From Gemmatimonadota bacterium (GTDB lineage: Bacteria; Gemmatimonadota; Gemmatimonadetes; Gemmatimonadales; GWC2-71-9): a stretch of 7,847 bases of DNA. Shown one piece after another: positions 1 through 6,369 of this stretch. Numbering within the stretch: the stretch's first letter is position 1; every line of letters begins with the position of its first letter. The stretch lies in NCBI GenBank assembly GCA_029884275.1, contig JAOUIC010000060.1, forward strand, positions 1 to 7,847, in the 5' to 3' direction. The notes under the pieces were generated by a model. It searched no databases. It was given only the letters and a program-made list of their open reading frames with translations, and was not told the DNA's origin. The position numbers and the translations under genes were made by a program.

Positions 1-51
1 TGAAGGGAGCAGTCATCGGTGCATGAATGTGGACCGGCAGGGGGGTGAGGC

Positions 52-1944
52 TCAAGCCCGCGCGGCAAGCCGGCTGATTTCCGCGTCCTCCAGCCATTCG
101 GCCTGCGGACGGCACAGGCGCGCGTACAGCCCGCCGGCGCCGAGAAGCTCCGCGTGCGAGCCGCGCTCCACGATGCGCCCGCCTTCGACCACCAGGATGA
201 GGTCGGCGTGGCGCACGGTGGCGAGGCGATGGGCGATGACCAGCACGGTCCGGTCCTGCATCAGCCGGTTGAGCGCCTCCTGCACCAGCCGTTCCGATTC
301 CGTGTCCAGGGCGCTGGTGGCCTCGTCCAGCACCAGGATGGGGGGATCACGCAGCAGCGCCCGGGCGATCGCAATCCGCTGCCGCTGGCCGCCCGACAGC
401 CGCGTCCCGCGCTCCCCCAGCCGGGTCTGGTAGCCCTCGGGGAGCGCCGCGATGAACTCGTGGGCGTTGGCGGCACGGGCGGCGGCCTCGACCGCGGCCT
501 CCGACGCCGACGGCAGGCCGTACGCGATGTTGGCGTGCACCGTGTCGTTGAACAGCACCGTCTCCTGCCCGACAAACCCCATCAGGGCGCGGACCGAGGC
601 GCGGCTCAGCGCGCTCATCGGCACGCCATCCAGCAGGATGCGGCCCTCGGTCGGCTCGCGGAGCCGCGGCAGCAGTTCAGCCAGCGTGGTCTTCCCGCCT
701 CCCGACGGCCCGACCAGGGCGACCACCGCACCCTTGGACAGAGTGAAGCTGATGCCGCGAAGGGCGAACCCCGCCGCGCGACCCGGCGACGGGCCGGGAT
801 ACTCGAATCCGACCTGATCAAACGTCACCGTCCGCTCGAACGTCGCCTCGGAGCCCTCGTCCCGCGCCGGTTCGGCGGCGGGACGATCGAGCACTTCGAA
901 GACCCGCTCCGCACCGGTCAGGCCGATCGCCATCTGCACCGGGAACTGGCTGAGTGACTTGAGCGGCGTCATGACGCGGAGCGCGGCGGCGATGAACACC
1001 AGGAGCGCCTGCGGCGAGATGGTGCCCGCCATGAAGGAGGAGGAGGCCCCGGCACCGATCAGGAGCACCAGCAGGAGTCCTGCGAAGACCTCCGACACCG
1101 GACCGGTGAGGGCGGCGAACCGCTGGGTGCGCTCGACCCTCCGACGATACCGATCCGCCTGGTCCTCGAACCGGGCGCGCTCTCGCTCCTCGCCCGCGTA
1201 GGTCCGGATCAGCTTGACCGCGGCCAGGCGCTCCGAGACCGTCGACGTCATTTCGCCCGCTTCATGGGCGCGTTCCCGGGCGTGACGCCTGAGCCGCCTC
1301 AGCAGCAGCCGGATGCCGATGATCAGCACCGGCGCGGTGGCAAGCGTGAGCAGGGTGAGCCGGCCCGAGAGGCTGGCGAGCACCGCGAGGGTCACGATGA
1401 CGACGACGAGATTCTGGAAGAACGAGGCGAGGCCGGCGCTGACCGCGATCTTGGTCTGGTCGGCATCCTGCATCACCCGGGCGATGACCTGACCGCCCCT
1501 GGTCCGCTCGAGCCAGCCGAGATCCAGCCGCAGCAGGTGCCCGAACAGTGCCGACCGGAGGTCGCGAACCAGCCCTTCCTGGGCGTGGACGCTGAGCCGG
1601 CCCGCCAGGTAGGCCAGCGCGTTCTTCAGGATCAGGGCGGCCCACAGCAGCGCCACCAGCCGGACGGTCACCATCCCCGGGTCCACCCCGGCGATGACGG
1701 GCCCGAGCCACCGGTCGATCAGGCTCTCGAGGCTGGAGGCACCGGTCTCGAGCACCCCGGCGGTGCCGAAGAGCGCGCGGAAGAGCGGAATCAGGAACAA
1801 CAGGGTCAGGCCGTCCAGCGCCGAGGCGAGAGCCGCCGCCGTGATGCCCGCGGCGAGTGCCAGCCGGTAGGGAGCGAGCCATCCCAGCAACCGGCGGCCG
1901 GTGGAGACCGGCCGCGCCGGGCGGTGCTTCAGCTCAGCCGCCAC
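52..1944 (-). CDS. MsbA-type ABC exporter (fused permease and ATPase)
   Basis: A 630-residue half-transporter of the lipid/multidrug exporter family, expected to work as an inner-membrane homodimer that flips a lipid-linked substrate (lipid A-core for true MsbA) using ATP. The N-terminal half is a six-helix membrane domain; clear hydrophobic segments lie near residues 27-57, 93-115, 175-213 and 283-335. The ATPase domain follows from about 370: Walker A GPSGGGKTT (412-420), Q-loop Gln460, signature LSGGQ (516-520), Walker B ILVLDE (536-541) and switch His572. All catalytic motifs are intact and the length is normal. The start is a GTG that overlaps the end of the upstream porX-like gene by 11 bases, so the two are probably co-transcribed and translationally coupled; no good Shine-Dalgarno is visible. 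The LPS-type glycosyltransferase across the divergent promoter supports a lipid A/LPS substrate, but motifs alone cannot exclude a drug or other lipid exporter. Confidence 0.95.
   Translation of the reverse strand: MAAELKHRPARPVSTGRRLLGWLAPYRLALAAGITAAALASALDGLTLLFLIPLFRALFGTAGVLETGASSLESLIDRWLGPVIAGVDPGMVTVRLVALLWAALILKNALAYLAGRLSVHAQEGLVRDLRSALFGHLLRLDLGWLERTRGGQVIARVMQDADQTKIAVSAGLASFFQNLVVVIVTLAVLASLSGRLTLLTLATAPVLIIGIRLLLRRLRRHARERAHEAGEMTSTVSERLAAVKLIRTYAGEERERARFEDQADRYRRRVERTQRFAALTGPVSEVFAGLLLVLLIGAGASSSFMAGTISPQALLVFIAAALRVMTPLKSLSQFPVQMAIGLTGAERVFEVLDRPAAEPARDEGSEATFERTVTFDQVGFEYPGPSPGRAAGFALRGISFTLSKGAVVALVGPSGGGKTTLAELLPRLREPTEGRILLDGVPMSALSRASVRALMGFVGQETVLFNDTVHANIAYGLPSASEAAVEAAARAANAHEFIAALPEGYQTRLGERGTRLSGGQRQRIAIARALLRDPPILVLDEATSALDTESERLVQEALNRLMQDRTVLVIAHRLATVRHADLILVVEGGRIVERGSHAELLGAGGLYARLCRPQAEWLEDAEISRLAARA
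1894..1915 (-). other. Strong hairpin early in the ABC exporter coding sequence
   Basis: A perfect 9-base inverted repeat with a 4-base loop. On the mRNA it reads GCGGCCGGT, loop CTCC, ACCGGCCGC, lying 30-51 bases into the exporter reading frame (codons 10-17). It would form a very stable RNA stem just downstream of the initiating ribosome. It encodes ordinary residues before the first membrane segment, so it may simply reflect GC-rich codon use; an effect on translation or coupling is inference. Confidence 0.4.
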
Positions 1945-3502
1945 GGCGCGCAGTGAGCAGGGCGATGGGCAGGATCATCTCCTCCGGGGTGACGCCGCCG
2001 TGCAGGAACGCGCCGCGGTACCGCGCCTGGTACTCCCGCAGCTTGGTGGGGTAGACGAAGAACCGGTCGCCGGTGGCGAGCAGAAGCCTGGCGTTGGCGG
2101 GGCGGGCCGGCAGACCCCAGGCCGGCAGGTCATCGACCGCCACCGCCGCGTCCTGCTCCTGCGCCCGCAGCGCCTCGCCGAACTTGTAGCGGAGGTTCGA
2201 GGTGGTGTCCCGCCGGGCGTAGACCGTCGCCGGCGTATGGCAGTGGATCGAGCCGTGGTCGGTGGTAAGGATCACCGGCACGCCGCGCCGTTCGGCCTCG
2301 CGCAGGGCGTCCCACAGCGGCGATCGCTCGAACCAGGTCCGGGTCAGGCTGCGCAGCGCGTGGGCATCGCGCGCCACCTCGAACAGGGTCAGGTTCTCGG
2401 TTCGTCCGTGGGTCAGCTGGTCGATGAAGTTGAACACCAGCGCCGTGACGCCGTCCGCCGCCAGATGCGAGGGCAGGCGGGTCAACAGGGCCTCGCCGTC
2501 CGCGGCGGTGAAGACCTTTTCGTACCGGGTCGGCACCGGATGGCCGGCACGCCGCGCCAGCTGTTCGGTCAGGAGTTCCGCCTCGTAGGCGTTCAGGCTC
2601 AGGTCGTCCGTTTCACGCCACCAGGCGGGGTAGCGCCGGGCGATGTCAACCGGCAGGAGCCCGCTGAAGATCGCGTTCCGCGCGAAGGGAGTCGCGGTCG
2701 GGACGATCGAGTAATAGTACGACGTCTCGATGTCGAACCGGGTGCCGATCAGCGGGCGGATGGCCTCCCACTGGTCGAGTCGCAGGCAATCCACCACCAC
2801 CAGCAGCACACGCCCCCCCTGGCGCAGGGCCGGCTCGACGAACTCCGGCACCACATCCACACTGAGCGGGGGCCGGTCGGTGCGCGGGCCGGCCAGCCAG
2901 CCGGCATAGCTGCCCTCGATGAACTGCGCGAAGTCCTGCCGCAGGCTGTCCTGCAGGGTCCGGAGCGCATCCTGCAGCCCGGGTTCCTCGGCGTGGCCCA
3001 GCCGGACCTCCCATTCGGCCAGCTCCACCACCAGCTCGATCCAGCCGCGCCAGTCCATCGATCCGCGCCGGAGGGCCTCGAGTTCGCGGAACCGGGTCGC
3101 GAAGTCGCGCGACAGCCGCTGCTGGCGGATGCGATCGCCCTCGAGCAGGCGGGTGATCACCGACAGCACCTGCCGGGGGCTGACCGGCTTGACCAGGTAG
3201 TCGGTGACTTCTGCGCCGATCGCGTCCTTCAGCGTGGCGGGCTCCTCGCTCTTGGTCACCATCACGACCGGCAGAGTGGCGTCCACCCCGCGGATCGCGC
3301 GGAACAGCTCCAGCCCCCTCCGCCCCGGCATCTGCTCGTCGAGCAGCACCACTCCGTAGGATTGACGCTGGAGCAGGGCAAGCGCGTCGTCGCCATGCGC
3401 GACCGGCTCGACGGTGAACCCCTGCTGCTGCAGGAACAGGATGTGCGACGAGAGGCTCTCGATCTCGTCGTCCACCCAGAGAATGCTTCGGGGACGGGGC
3501 AT
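1934..3502 (-). CDS. porX: PorX-like response regulator with PglZ/alkaline-phosphatase effector domain
   Basis: A 522-residue cytoplasmic protein. Residues 5-120 form a receiver domain with acidic pair Asp11/Asp12, phospho-acceptor Asp55 in LLDEQMPG, Thr83 and Lys105. Residues about 125-210 look all-helical, matching the three-helix linker of PorX. Residues about 230-517 form a PglZ-type alkaline-phosphatase-like domain with an apparently complete metal site: Asp238 (VVDCLRLDQWE), candidate nucleophile Thr271 (PTATPFAR), Asp361 and His365 (FIDQLTH), Asp415-His416 (TTDHGS) and His501 (FLHGG). In Bacteroidota, PorX is phosphorylated by the kinase PorY, controls the type IX secretion system with SigP, and hydrolyses oligonucleotides; whether that role holds here is unknown. 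The frame is open further upstream, but the ATG at 3502 follows TATCTT by exactly 6 bases and starts right at the receiver domain; an ATG at 3538 would add 12 residues. It leads an operon with the ABC exporter. No histidine kinase is visible in the window. Confidence 0.93.
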   Translation of the reverse strand: MPRPRSILWVDDEIESLSSHILFLQQQGFTVEPVAHGDDALALLQRQSYGVVLLDEQMPGRRGLELFRAIRGVDATLPVVMVTKSEEPATLKDAIGAEVTDYLVKPVSPRQVLSVITRLLEGDRIRQQRLSRDFATRFRELEALRRGSMDWRGWIELVVELAEWEVRLGHAEEPGLQDALRTLQDSLRQDFAQFIEGSYAGWLAGPRTDRPPLSVDVVPEFVEPALRQGGRVLLVVVDCLRLDQWEAIRPLIGTRFDIETSYYYSIVPTATPFARNAIFSGLLPVDIARRYPAWWRETDDLSLNAYEAELLTEQLARRAGHPVPTRYEKVFTAADGEALLTRLPSHLAADGVTALVFNFIDQLTHGRTENLTLFEVARDAHALRSLTRTWFERSPLWDALREAERRGVPVILTTDHGSIHCHTPATVYARRDTTSNLRYKFGEALRAQEQDAAVAVDDLPAWGLPARPANARLLLATGDRFFVYPTKLREYQARYRGAFLHGGVTPEEMILPIALLTARRGG

Positions 3503-3508
3503 GGGTTC

Positions 3509-3538
3509 AAGATAGAAGCGCCGAGCGGCGAGCGTCAT
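3509..3538 (-). promoter_or_regulatory. Predicted leaderless promoter of the porX-like gene
   Basis: On the minus strand ATGACG (3538-3533; four of six -35 consensus bases) is followed after 18 bases by TATCTT (3514-3509), then 6 bases (GAACCC), then ATG. This spacing places the expected transcription start on the A of the start codon, predicting an mRNA with no 5' leader. No Shine-Dalgarno is present, consistent with that. The 94-base gap is shared with the divergent glycosyltransferase gene. Confidence 0.6.
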
Positions 3539-3583
3539 CCCGGTCGGCGGCGCGGGGCTGGCGCGGCGACCGCGGCATCCTGC

Positions 3584-3589
3584 CATATT
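3584..3589 (+). promoter_or_regulatory. Candidate -10 element of the glycosyltransferase operon
   Basis: CATATT lies 7 bases before the GTG at 3597 and is the only AT-rich patch near the start in a GC-rich spacer. It suits a leaderless or nearly leaderless start, but no convincing -35 hexamer is seen 16-18 bases upstream. If correct, it argues for GTG 3597 over the TTG at 3588, which lies partly inside the element. Confidence 0.4.
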
Positions 3590-3596
3590 GAACGGC

Positions 3597-4607
3597 GTGT
3601 CCACCCCCAATGTCCTGCTGGTCCGGTTCAGCTCGCTCGGCGACGTCCTCCTCATCACGCCGCTGATCCGTGCGATCCGCGCCCGGCACCCGGCGGCCAC
3701 GCTCACCGCCCTGACCCGACAGGCCTGGGCGCCCCTGCTCTCCGCGAACCCGCATCTCGATCAGGTGGTGGCGGTGAGCCCGGGCCAGGCGCTCGTGCCG
3801 CTGGCGCGCGCCCTCCGTAGCGCCCGATACAGCCATCTGCTCGATCTGCATGGCAGCGTCCGCACCAGGGTTCTTCGCCTCCTGGTGCCGGGCCCCTGGA
3901 CGGGATACGACCACCGCCGCCGAGCCCGCACCACTCTCATCTGCCAGCACCGCGACACCTATCAGGACCAGGTTCCGGTGGCCGAGCGCTATTTCGAGGC
4001 CGCCGGCGACCTCGACGTCCGGCCGGACCGGGAGCCGGCCGACCTCTACATCAGCCCCGCCGCGGAAGCTCGCGCCGGACAGTGGCTGGCGCGCGCCGGT
4101 CTCGACGGCGAGGAGATCCTCGTCGGGCTGGTCCCGGGCGCAACGCATGCGACGAAGCGCTGGCCGCTTCGCCACTGGCGTTCGCTGGCGCAGTCGATGC
4201 GCCAGCAGGGCCTCGCCATCGTCGTCCTCGGCAGCGCGGCCGACCGGATGATCGCCTCGGAAGTCGCCGAGGCGTGCGGACGGCCCGGAGCCGTTGCCGC
4301 CGGCGAGCTCGACCTGCAGGCGACCGGCGCCCTGCTCCGCCGCTGCCGGGTTGCCGTGGCGGGCGACACCGGTCCGATGCACATCGCCACGGCGGTCAGA
4401 ACCCCGGTGATCGCGCTGTTCGGCCCGACCGTACGGCAGTTCGGCTTCTTTCCCTACCAGGCCCGGGGCACGGTCATGGAGTTGCCGCTCTCCTGCCGGC
4501 CATGCAGCAGCAAGGGCGGTTCGCGCTGTCCCGACGGCCACCATCGCTGCCTCGAGGACATCGCCCCGGCAGAGGTGTCCGCCCGAGTGATGGAGTTCGT
4601 GGCATGA
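3597..4607 (+). CDS. Glycosyltransferase family 9 (ADP-heptose:LPS heptosyltransferase-like)
   Basis: A 336-residue GT-B fold enzyme of the heptosyltransferase family, which adds heptose from ADP-heptose to the lipid A inner core on the cytoplasmic face of the inner membrane. The N-terminus VLLVRFSSLGDVLLITPLIRAI (residues 6-27) is the family acceptor-side signature. The nucleotide-sugar half carries LVPGATHATKRWP (178-190), GDTGPMH (256-262, with Asp257) and LFGPT (274-278). Near the C-terminus four cysteines (300, 303, 311, 318) form the SCRPC...CPDGHHRCL pattern common in this family. Length is normal. GTG 3597 is chosen because it begins just before the conserved strand and sits 7 bases after a -10-like element; a TTG at 3588 would add three residues. 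The end overlaps the next gene by 4 bases. The donor sugar cannot be settled from the sequence, so a named waa/rfa symbol is not assigned. Confidence 0.93.
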   Translation: MSTPNVLLVRFSSLGDVLLITPLIRAIRARHPAATLTALTRQAWAPLLSANPHLDQVVAVSPGQALVPLARALRSARYSHLLDLHGSVRTRVLRLLVPGPWTGYDHRRRARTTLICQHRDTYQDQVPVAERYFEAAGDLDVRPDREPADLYISPAAEARAGQWLARAGLDGEEILVGLVPGATHATKRWPLRHWRSLAQSMRQQGLAIVVLGSAADRMIASEVAEACGRPGAVAAGELDLQATGALLRRCRVAVAGDTGPMHIATAVRTPVIALFGPTVRQFGFFPYQARGTVMELPLSCRPCSSKGGSRCPDGHHRCLEDIAPAEVSARVMEFVA

Positions 4608-4984
4608 CGGCCTGGACCGCCGGCACTCGCGAACTGGTCCGACAGCTGGCCGAGACTGCGCGAGGGCCGCGACGGGAGAGCTATTACGCCATCTGGCTGG
4701 TGCTCCGCGTGGCCGAGGACGAGCTGGAGTGGCCGCCGCTGCCAGAGCGCGCCTCGCGACGCCGGCTTGCCGCGCTGGAGCGACGGCTCTCGAGCCTCAC
4801 CATGTCCGCTCCCATCCGGCGCGCAATGGCGAGCGCGCTGCCGCAACTGCGGGAGGGTGGCGCGGAGGCGGCGACCGCCGCCCTGCAGTCGTTGGTGGCG
4901 CCGGTTCGGGAGGCGCTGGGACCCGAGGCCGCGGAGGCGCTGCAGCAGGCCATCCATCCGGCACGGCCCCAGCCGTCCCGCTGA
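4604..4984 (+). CDS. Conserved-looking hypothetical protein, translationally coupled to the glycosyltransferase
   Basis: A 126-residue protein that I do not recognise. It has no signal peptide, no membrane segment and no catalytic motif. It appears almost entirely helical and rich in Ala, Arg, Leu and Glu: one helical block at residues 8-43 (ending DELEWPPLP), an arginine-rich stretch at 48-62, and two Ala/Leu-rich helices at about 69-115. Its ATG lies in an ATGA overlap with the glycosyltransferase stop codon, the usual sign of translational coupling, which supports it being a real gene. The next gene starts 26 bases after its stop. Third-position GC preference matches the neighbours. It may be a small helical adaptor for a neighbour, but that is only a guess. 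Confidence 0.75.
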   Translation: MTAWTAGTRELVRQLAETARGPRRESYYAIWLVLRVAEDELEWPPLPERASRRRLAALERRLSSLTMSAPIRRAMASALPQLREGGAEAATAALQSLVAPVREALGPEAAEALQQAIHPARPQPSR

Positions 4985-4998
4985 CGACGGGCCGACCC

Positions 4999-5004
4999 TA
5001 TCTT
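4999..5004 (+). promoter_or_regulatory. Predicted leaderless -10 element of the DnaB-like ATPase gene
   Basis: TATCTT sits exactly 6 bases (CCGGAC) before the ATG at 5011, the same hexamer and spacing as at the porX-like gene. No -35 with normal spacing is seen; CTGACG at 4981-4986 resembles one but is only 12 bases away. The element lies in the 26-base gap after the 126-residue gene, so the ATPase may be transcribed both from the operon and from its own promoter. Confidence 0.5.
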
Positions 5005-5010
5005 CCGGAC

Positions 5011-5886
5011 ATGATGCGCCGACCCCGTTCGCCGGACCGACCCTCCTCCGCCGCGGAAGCGCTGGTCGCACGGATCGACGCCCGCTCCTCCACCGGCGCC
5101 CCGGGTGACGGCATCCGGACCGGGTTCCCTTCCATCGACCAGATGCTAGGCGGCGGCCCCCGGCGGCAGGATCTCGTGGTGCTGAGCGGGGACGTCGGCA
5201 GCGGCAAGTCCAGCCTGGCGCTCGCCATCGCGGTGAGAGCCGCCGGTCTGGGAGCCCAGGTGACGTATCTCTCGGGTGAGATGTCGGAGGAGCGCCTCAT
5301 GGAGCGCGCGCTCGCCCAGGAGAGCCGGGTCTCGGTCGAGGACCTGCGCGGCGGGCGGCTGGACGACTTCACTCGCGCCGCCGTGGGCGCCGCCGCGCTC
5401 CGCCTGCGTGACATCCCGCTCCAGGTGCGGAACCTGCCCGGCGAGCAGTTCGAGGAAGTGAGCCGCGCGCTGGAGACCGTCCCCCGGCAGGAGCTGCTGA
5501 TCATCGACGACCTGCAGATGACGGCGTCACCGGTGATAGCCGACTCCGCCGACGAGCGCGTCGCCGCCACCACACGGGCGCTCAAGGCGCTGGCGGTGGA
5601 GCGGGACGTGGCGATCCTGGTGCTGGCGCAGCTGCCGCGCTTCCGCACCGGCCGGCGCGAACCGCGCCCGACGCTCGACGATCTCGGCGGACAGGGCGTG
5701 GTCAAGCAGGTGGCGGATGTGGTGCTGTCAGTCTATCGGGAGGAGATGTACCGGCCGGGCGGCGGCATGGAGGGAGCGGTGGAGCTGATCATCGCCAAGA
5801 ACCGCAACGGGTCGACCGGCCACGCGGACCTGTTCTTCTACCGCAACTGGCTGCGCTTCGAGGATCTACTCGACCCGGATCGCTGA
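5011..5886 (+). CDS. Stand-alone DnaB-C-terminal/RecA-fold ATPase
   Basis: A 291-residue protein matching the C-terminal motor domain of replicative helicase DnaB, without DnaB's N-terminal primase-binding domain. After a short polar N-terminus, the domain begins at TGFPSIDQMLGG (37-48). Walker A is GDVGSGKS (60-67); the strand YLSGEMSEERL (86-96) carries the expected catalytic Glu90; Walker B is LLIIDDLQM (162-170); VLAQLPR (204-210) matches the sensor-like motif; and AKNRNGSTG (262-270) keeps the Lys and Arg that in DnaB reach the neighbouring subunit's ATP. DnaB's usual DLRESG is replaced by DLGGQG (224-229). An intact ATPase that can oligomerise is therefore likely; DNA unwinding is not shown. 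Full DnaB is about 450 residues, so this is a paralogue and not the replicative helicase. A longer upstream frame exists, but it overlaps the previous gene in another frame and is not family-like. ATG 5014 is an alternative start. A KaiC/RadA-like role is possible. Confidence 0.88.
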   Translation: MMRRPRSPDRPSSAAEALVARIDARSSTGAPGDGIRTGFPSIDQMLGGGPRRQDLVVLSGDVGSGKSSLALAIAVRAAGLGAQVTYLSGEMSEERLMERALAQESRVSVEDLRGGRLDDFTRAAVGAAALRLRDIPLQVRNLPGEQFEEVSRALETVPRQELLIIDDLQMTASPVIADSADERVAATTRALKALAVERDVAILVLAQLPRFRTGRREPRPTLDDLGGQGVVKQVADVVLSVYREEMYRPGGGMEGAVELIIAKNRNGSTGHADLFFYRNWLRFEDLLDPDR

Positions 5887-5902
5887 GGGGACCACGTCAG
5901 CG
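5881..5902. terminator. Inverted repeat joining the two convergent stop codons
   Basis: CGCTGA (5881-5886) and TCAGCG (5897-5902) form a perfect 6-base inverted repeat with a 10-base loop. Each arm contains the TGA stop of one of the two convergent genes. A second imperfect stem (5916-5938, GCG-A-GATCG / CGATC-C-CGC) lies just inside the lipoprotein gene. Neither is followed by a T run, so a bidirectional transcription end is only a candidate. Confidence 0.3.
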
Positions 5903-6268
5903 GGTCTTCGCACCTGCGAGATCGACAAACGATCCCGCACTACCGTCCGCCCGACGGATGGAGACCCACAAGGGAGGGCCGTCCGTCTCGGCGTAGAGCA
6001 CAAAGCTGCCATCGGCGGTCTTCACATCGCTGACCAGCCGCCAGGGACGTTGCGCCAGCTGGTCCCGGTAGTACGCGGCGAGGGCCTCGGGAGCCCAGGA
6101 GCTGCGGAACTTCACCTTGATCGCATCTTCCCCGGCTTCCTTCCCGATGATCTGCGACGACGGGGGGAGGAGGATGGTGGGGAGCGCGTCGGAGATGTCC
6201 ACCTGTTTGCGCGGCTCCGAGCAGGCCGTGGCCAGGACGACAGCGAGCGACAGGGTGATCTTGCGCAT
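5897..6268 (-). CDS. Putative small secreted lipoprotein of unknown function
   Basis: A 123-residue protein with a short charged start (MRKI), a hydrophobic stretch (5-13) and Cys16 in LATAC-S, a reasonable though not perfect lipobox (Ala, not Leu, at -3). It would be lipidated and exported. The mature part begins with polar residues, then has a small globular domain: a WAPEALAAYYRDQLAQRPW segment (58-76) followed by beta-like strands (SFVLYAE, LWVSIRR). The YYRDQL...W pattern recurs in small secreted proteins, but I assign no function. The start at 6268 is set by a well-formed promoter 9 bases upstream and by the signal peptide; the upstream in-frame codons are not signal-like. It converges on the ATPase gene with only 10 bases between stop codons and diverges from yebC. 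Confidence 0.78.
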   Translation of the reverse strand: MRKITLSLAVVLATACSEPRKQVDISDALPTILLPPSSQIIGKEAGEDAIKVKFRSSWAPEALAAYYRDQLAQRPWRLVSDVKTADGSFVLYAETDGPPLWVSIRRADGSAGSFVDLAGAKTR

Positions 6269-6277
6269 AGGGCGGGG

Positions 6278-6307
6278 ACAGTAGCGGGTCGCACCGCGCA
6301 GGGTCAA
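6278..6307 (-). promoter_or_regulatory. Promoter of the putative lipoprotein gene
   Basis: On the minus strand TTGACC (6307-6302; five of six consensus bases) is followed after 18 bases by TACTGT (6283-6278), then 9 bases to the ATG at 6268. The expected transcription start is at or within about three bases of the start codon, so the mRNA should be leaderless or nearly so. No Shine-Dalgarno is present. Confidence 0.65.
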
Positions 6308-6316
6308 GGTGCCTGC

Positions 6317-6346
6317 GTGGCAGGAGCACCGGCCCGGGCTTATTTT
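6317..6346 (+). promoter_or_regulatory. Promoter of the yebC-ruvC-ruvA operon
   Basis: GTGGCA (6317-6322; four of six -35 bases) is followed after 18 bases by TATTTT (6341-6346), the most AT-rich patch in the 106-base spacer. A start near 6352-6354 gives a leader of about 22 bases that contains the ribosome binding site. Its -35 lies back to back with that of the lipoprotein promoter, 9 bases apart. Confidence 0.5.
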
Positions 6347-6357
6347 GCGGCCGGGTC

Positions 6358-6369
6358 AAGGAAGGAAGG
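6358..6369 (+). promoter_or_regulatory. Purine-rich ribosome binding site of yebC
   Basis: Three tandem AAGG units end 5 bases before the ATG at 6375 and can pair with the 16S anti-Shine-Dalgarno. It is the only strong ribosome binding site in the window and fixes this ATG as the start over upstream in-frame codons. Confidence 0.75.

Noticed and set aside
1..16. A possible next minus-strand gene beginning ATG at position 16 (MTAPF...)
   Set aside because: Only five codons are visible, with no ribosome binding site. A downstream operon member is plausible but cannot be supported from this window.
1934..3502. A complete type IX secretion system or phage-defence (BREX/Pgl) locus implied by the PglZ domain
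   Set aside because: The PglZ domain here is fused to a receiver domain as in PorX. No Pgl/BREX partners (methyltransferase, PglY-type ATPase, BrxC) and no T9SS structural genes are in the window.
3503..3706. A 68-residue N-terminal extension of the porX-like protein
   Set aside because: It would run through the divergent promoter and into the glycosyltransferase, precedes the receiver domain without domain character, and is contradicted by TATCTT-N6-ATG at 3502.
1901..3820. A 639-codon plus-strand open frame opposite the porX-like gene
   Set aside because: It has no recognisable domain, is rich in Gln, Arg, Gly and Pro as expected for the complement of GC-rich coding DNA, and lies opposite a gene with a complete set of family motifs. 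It is a GC-driven shadow frame.
3507..4544. A 345-codon minus-strand open frame opposite the glycosyltransferase
   Set aside because: It resembles no family and lies opposite a glycosyltransferase with intact motifs. It is a high-GC artefact.
4729..5010. A 94-residue N-terminal extension of the DnaB-like ATPase
   Set aside because: The extension overlaps the 126-residue gene in another frame, is Gly/Ala/Arg-rich and does not resemble a DnaB N-terminal domain. The -10 element 6 bases before ATG 5011 supports the short form.
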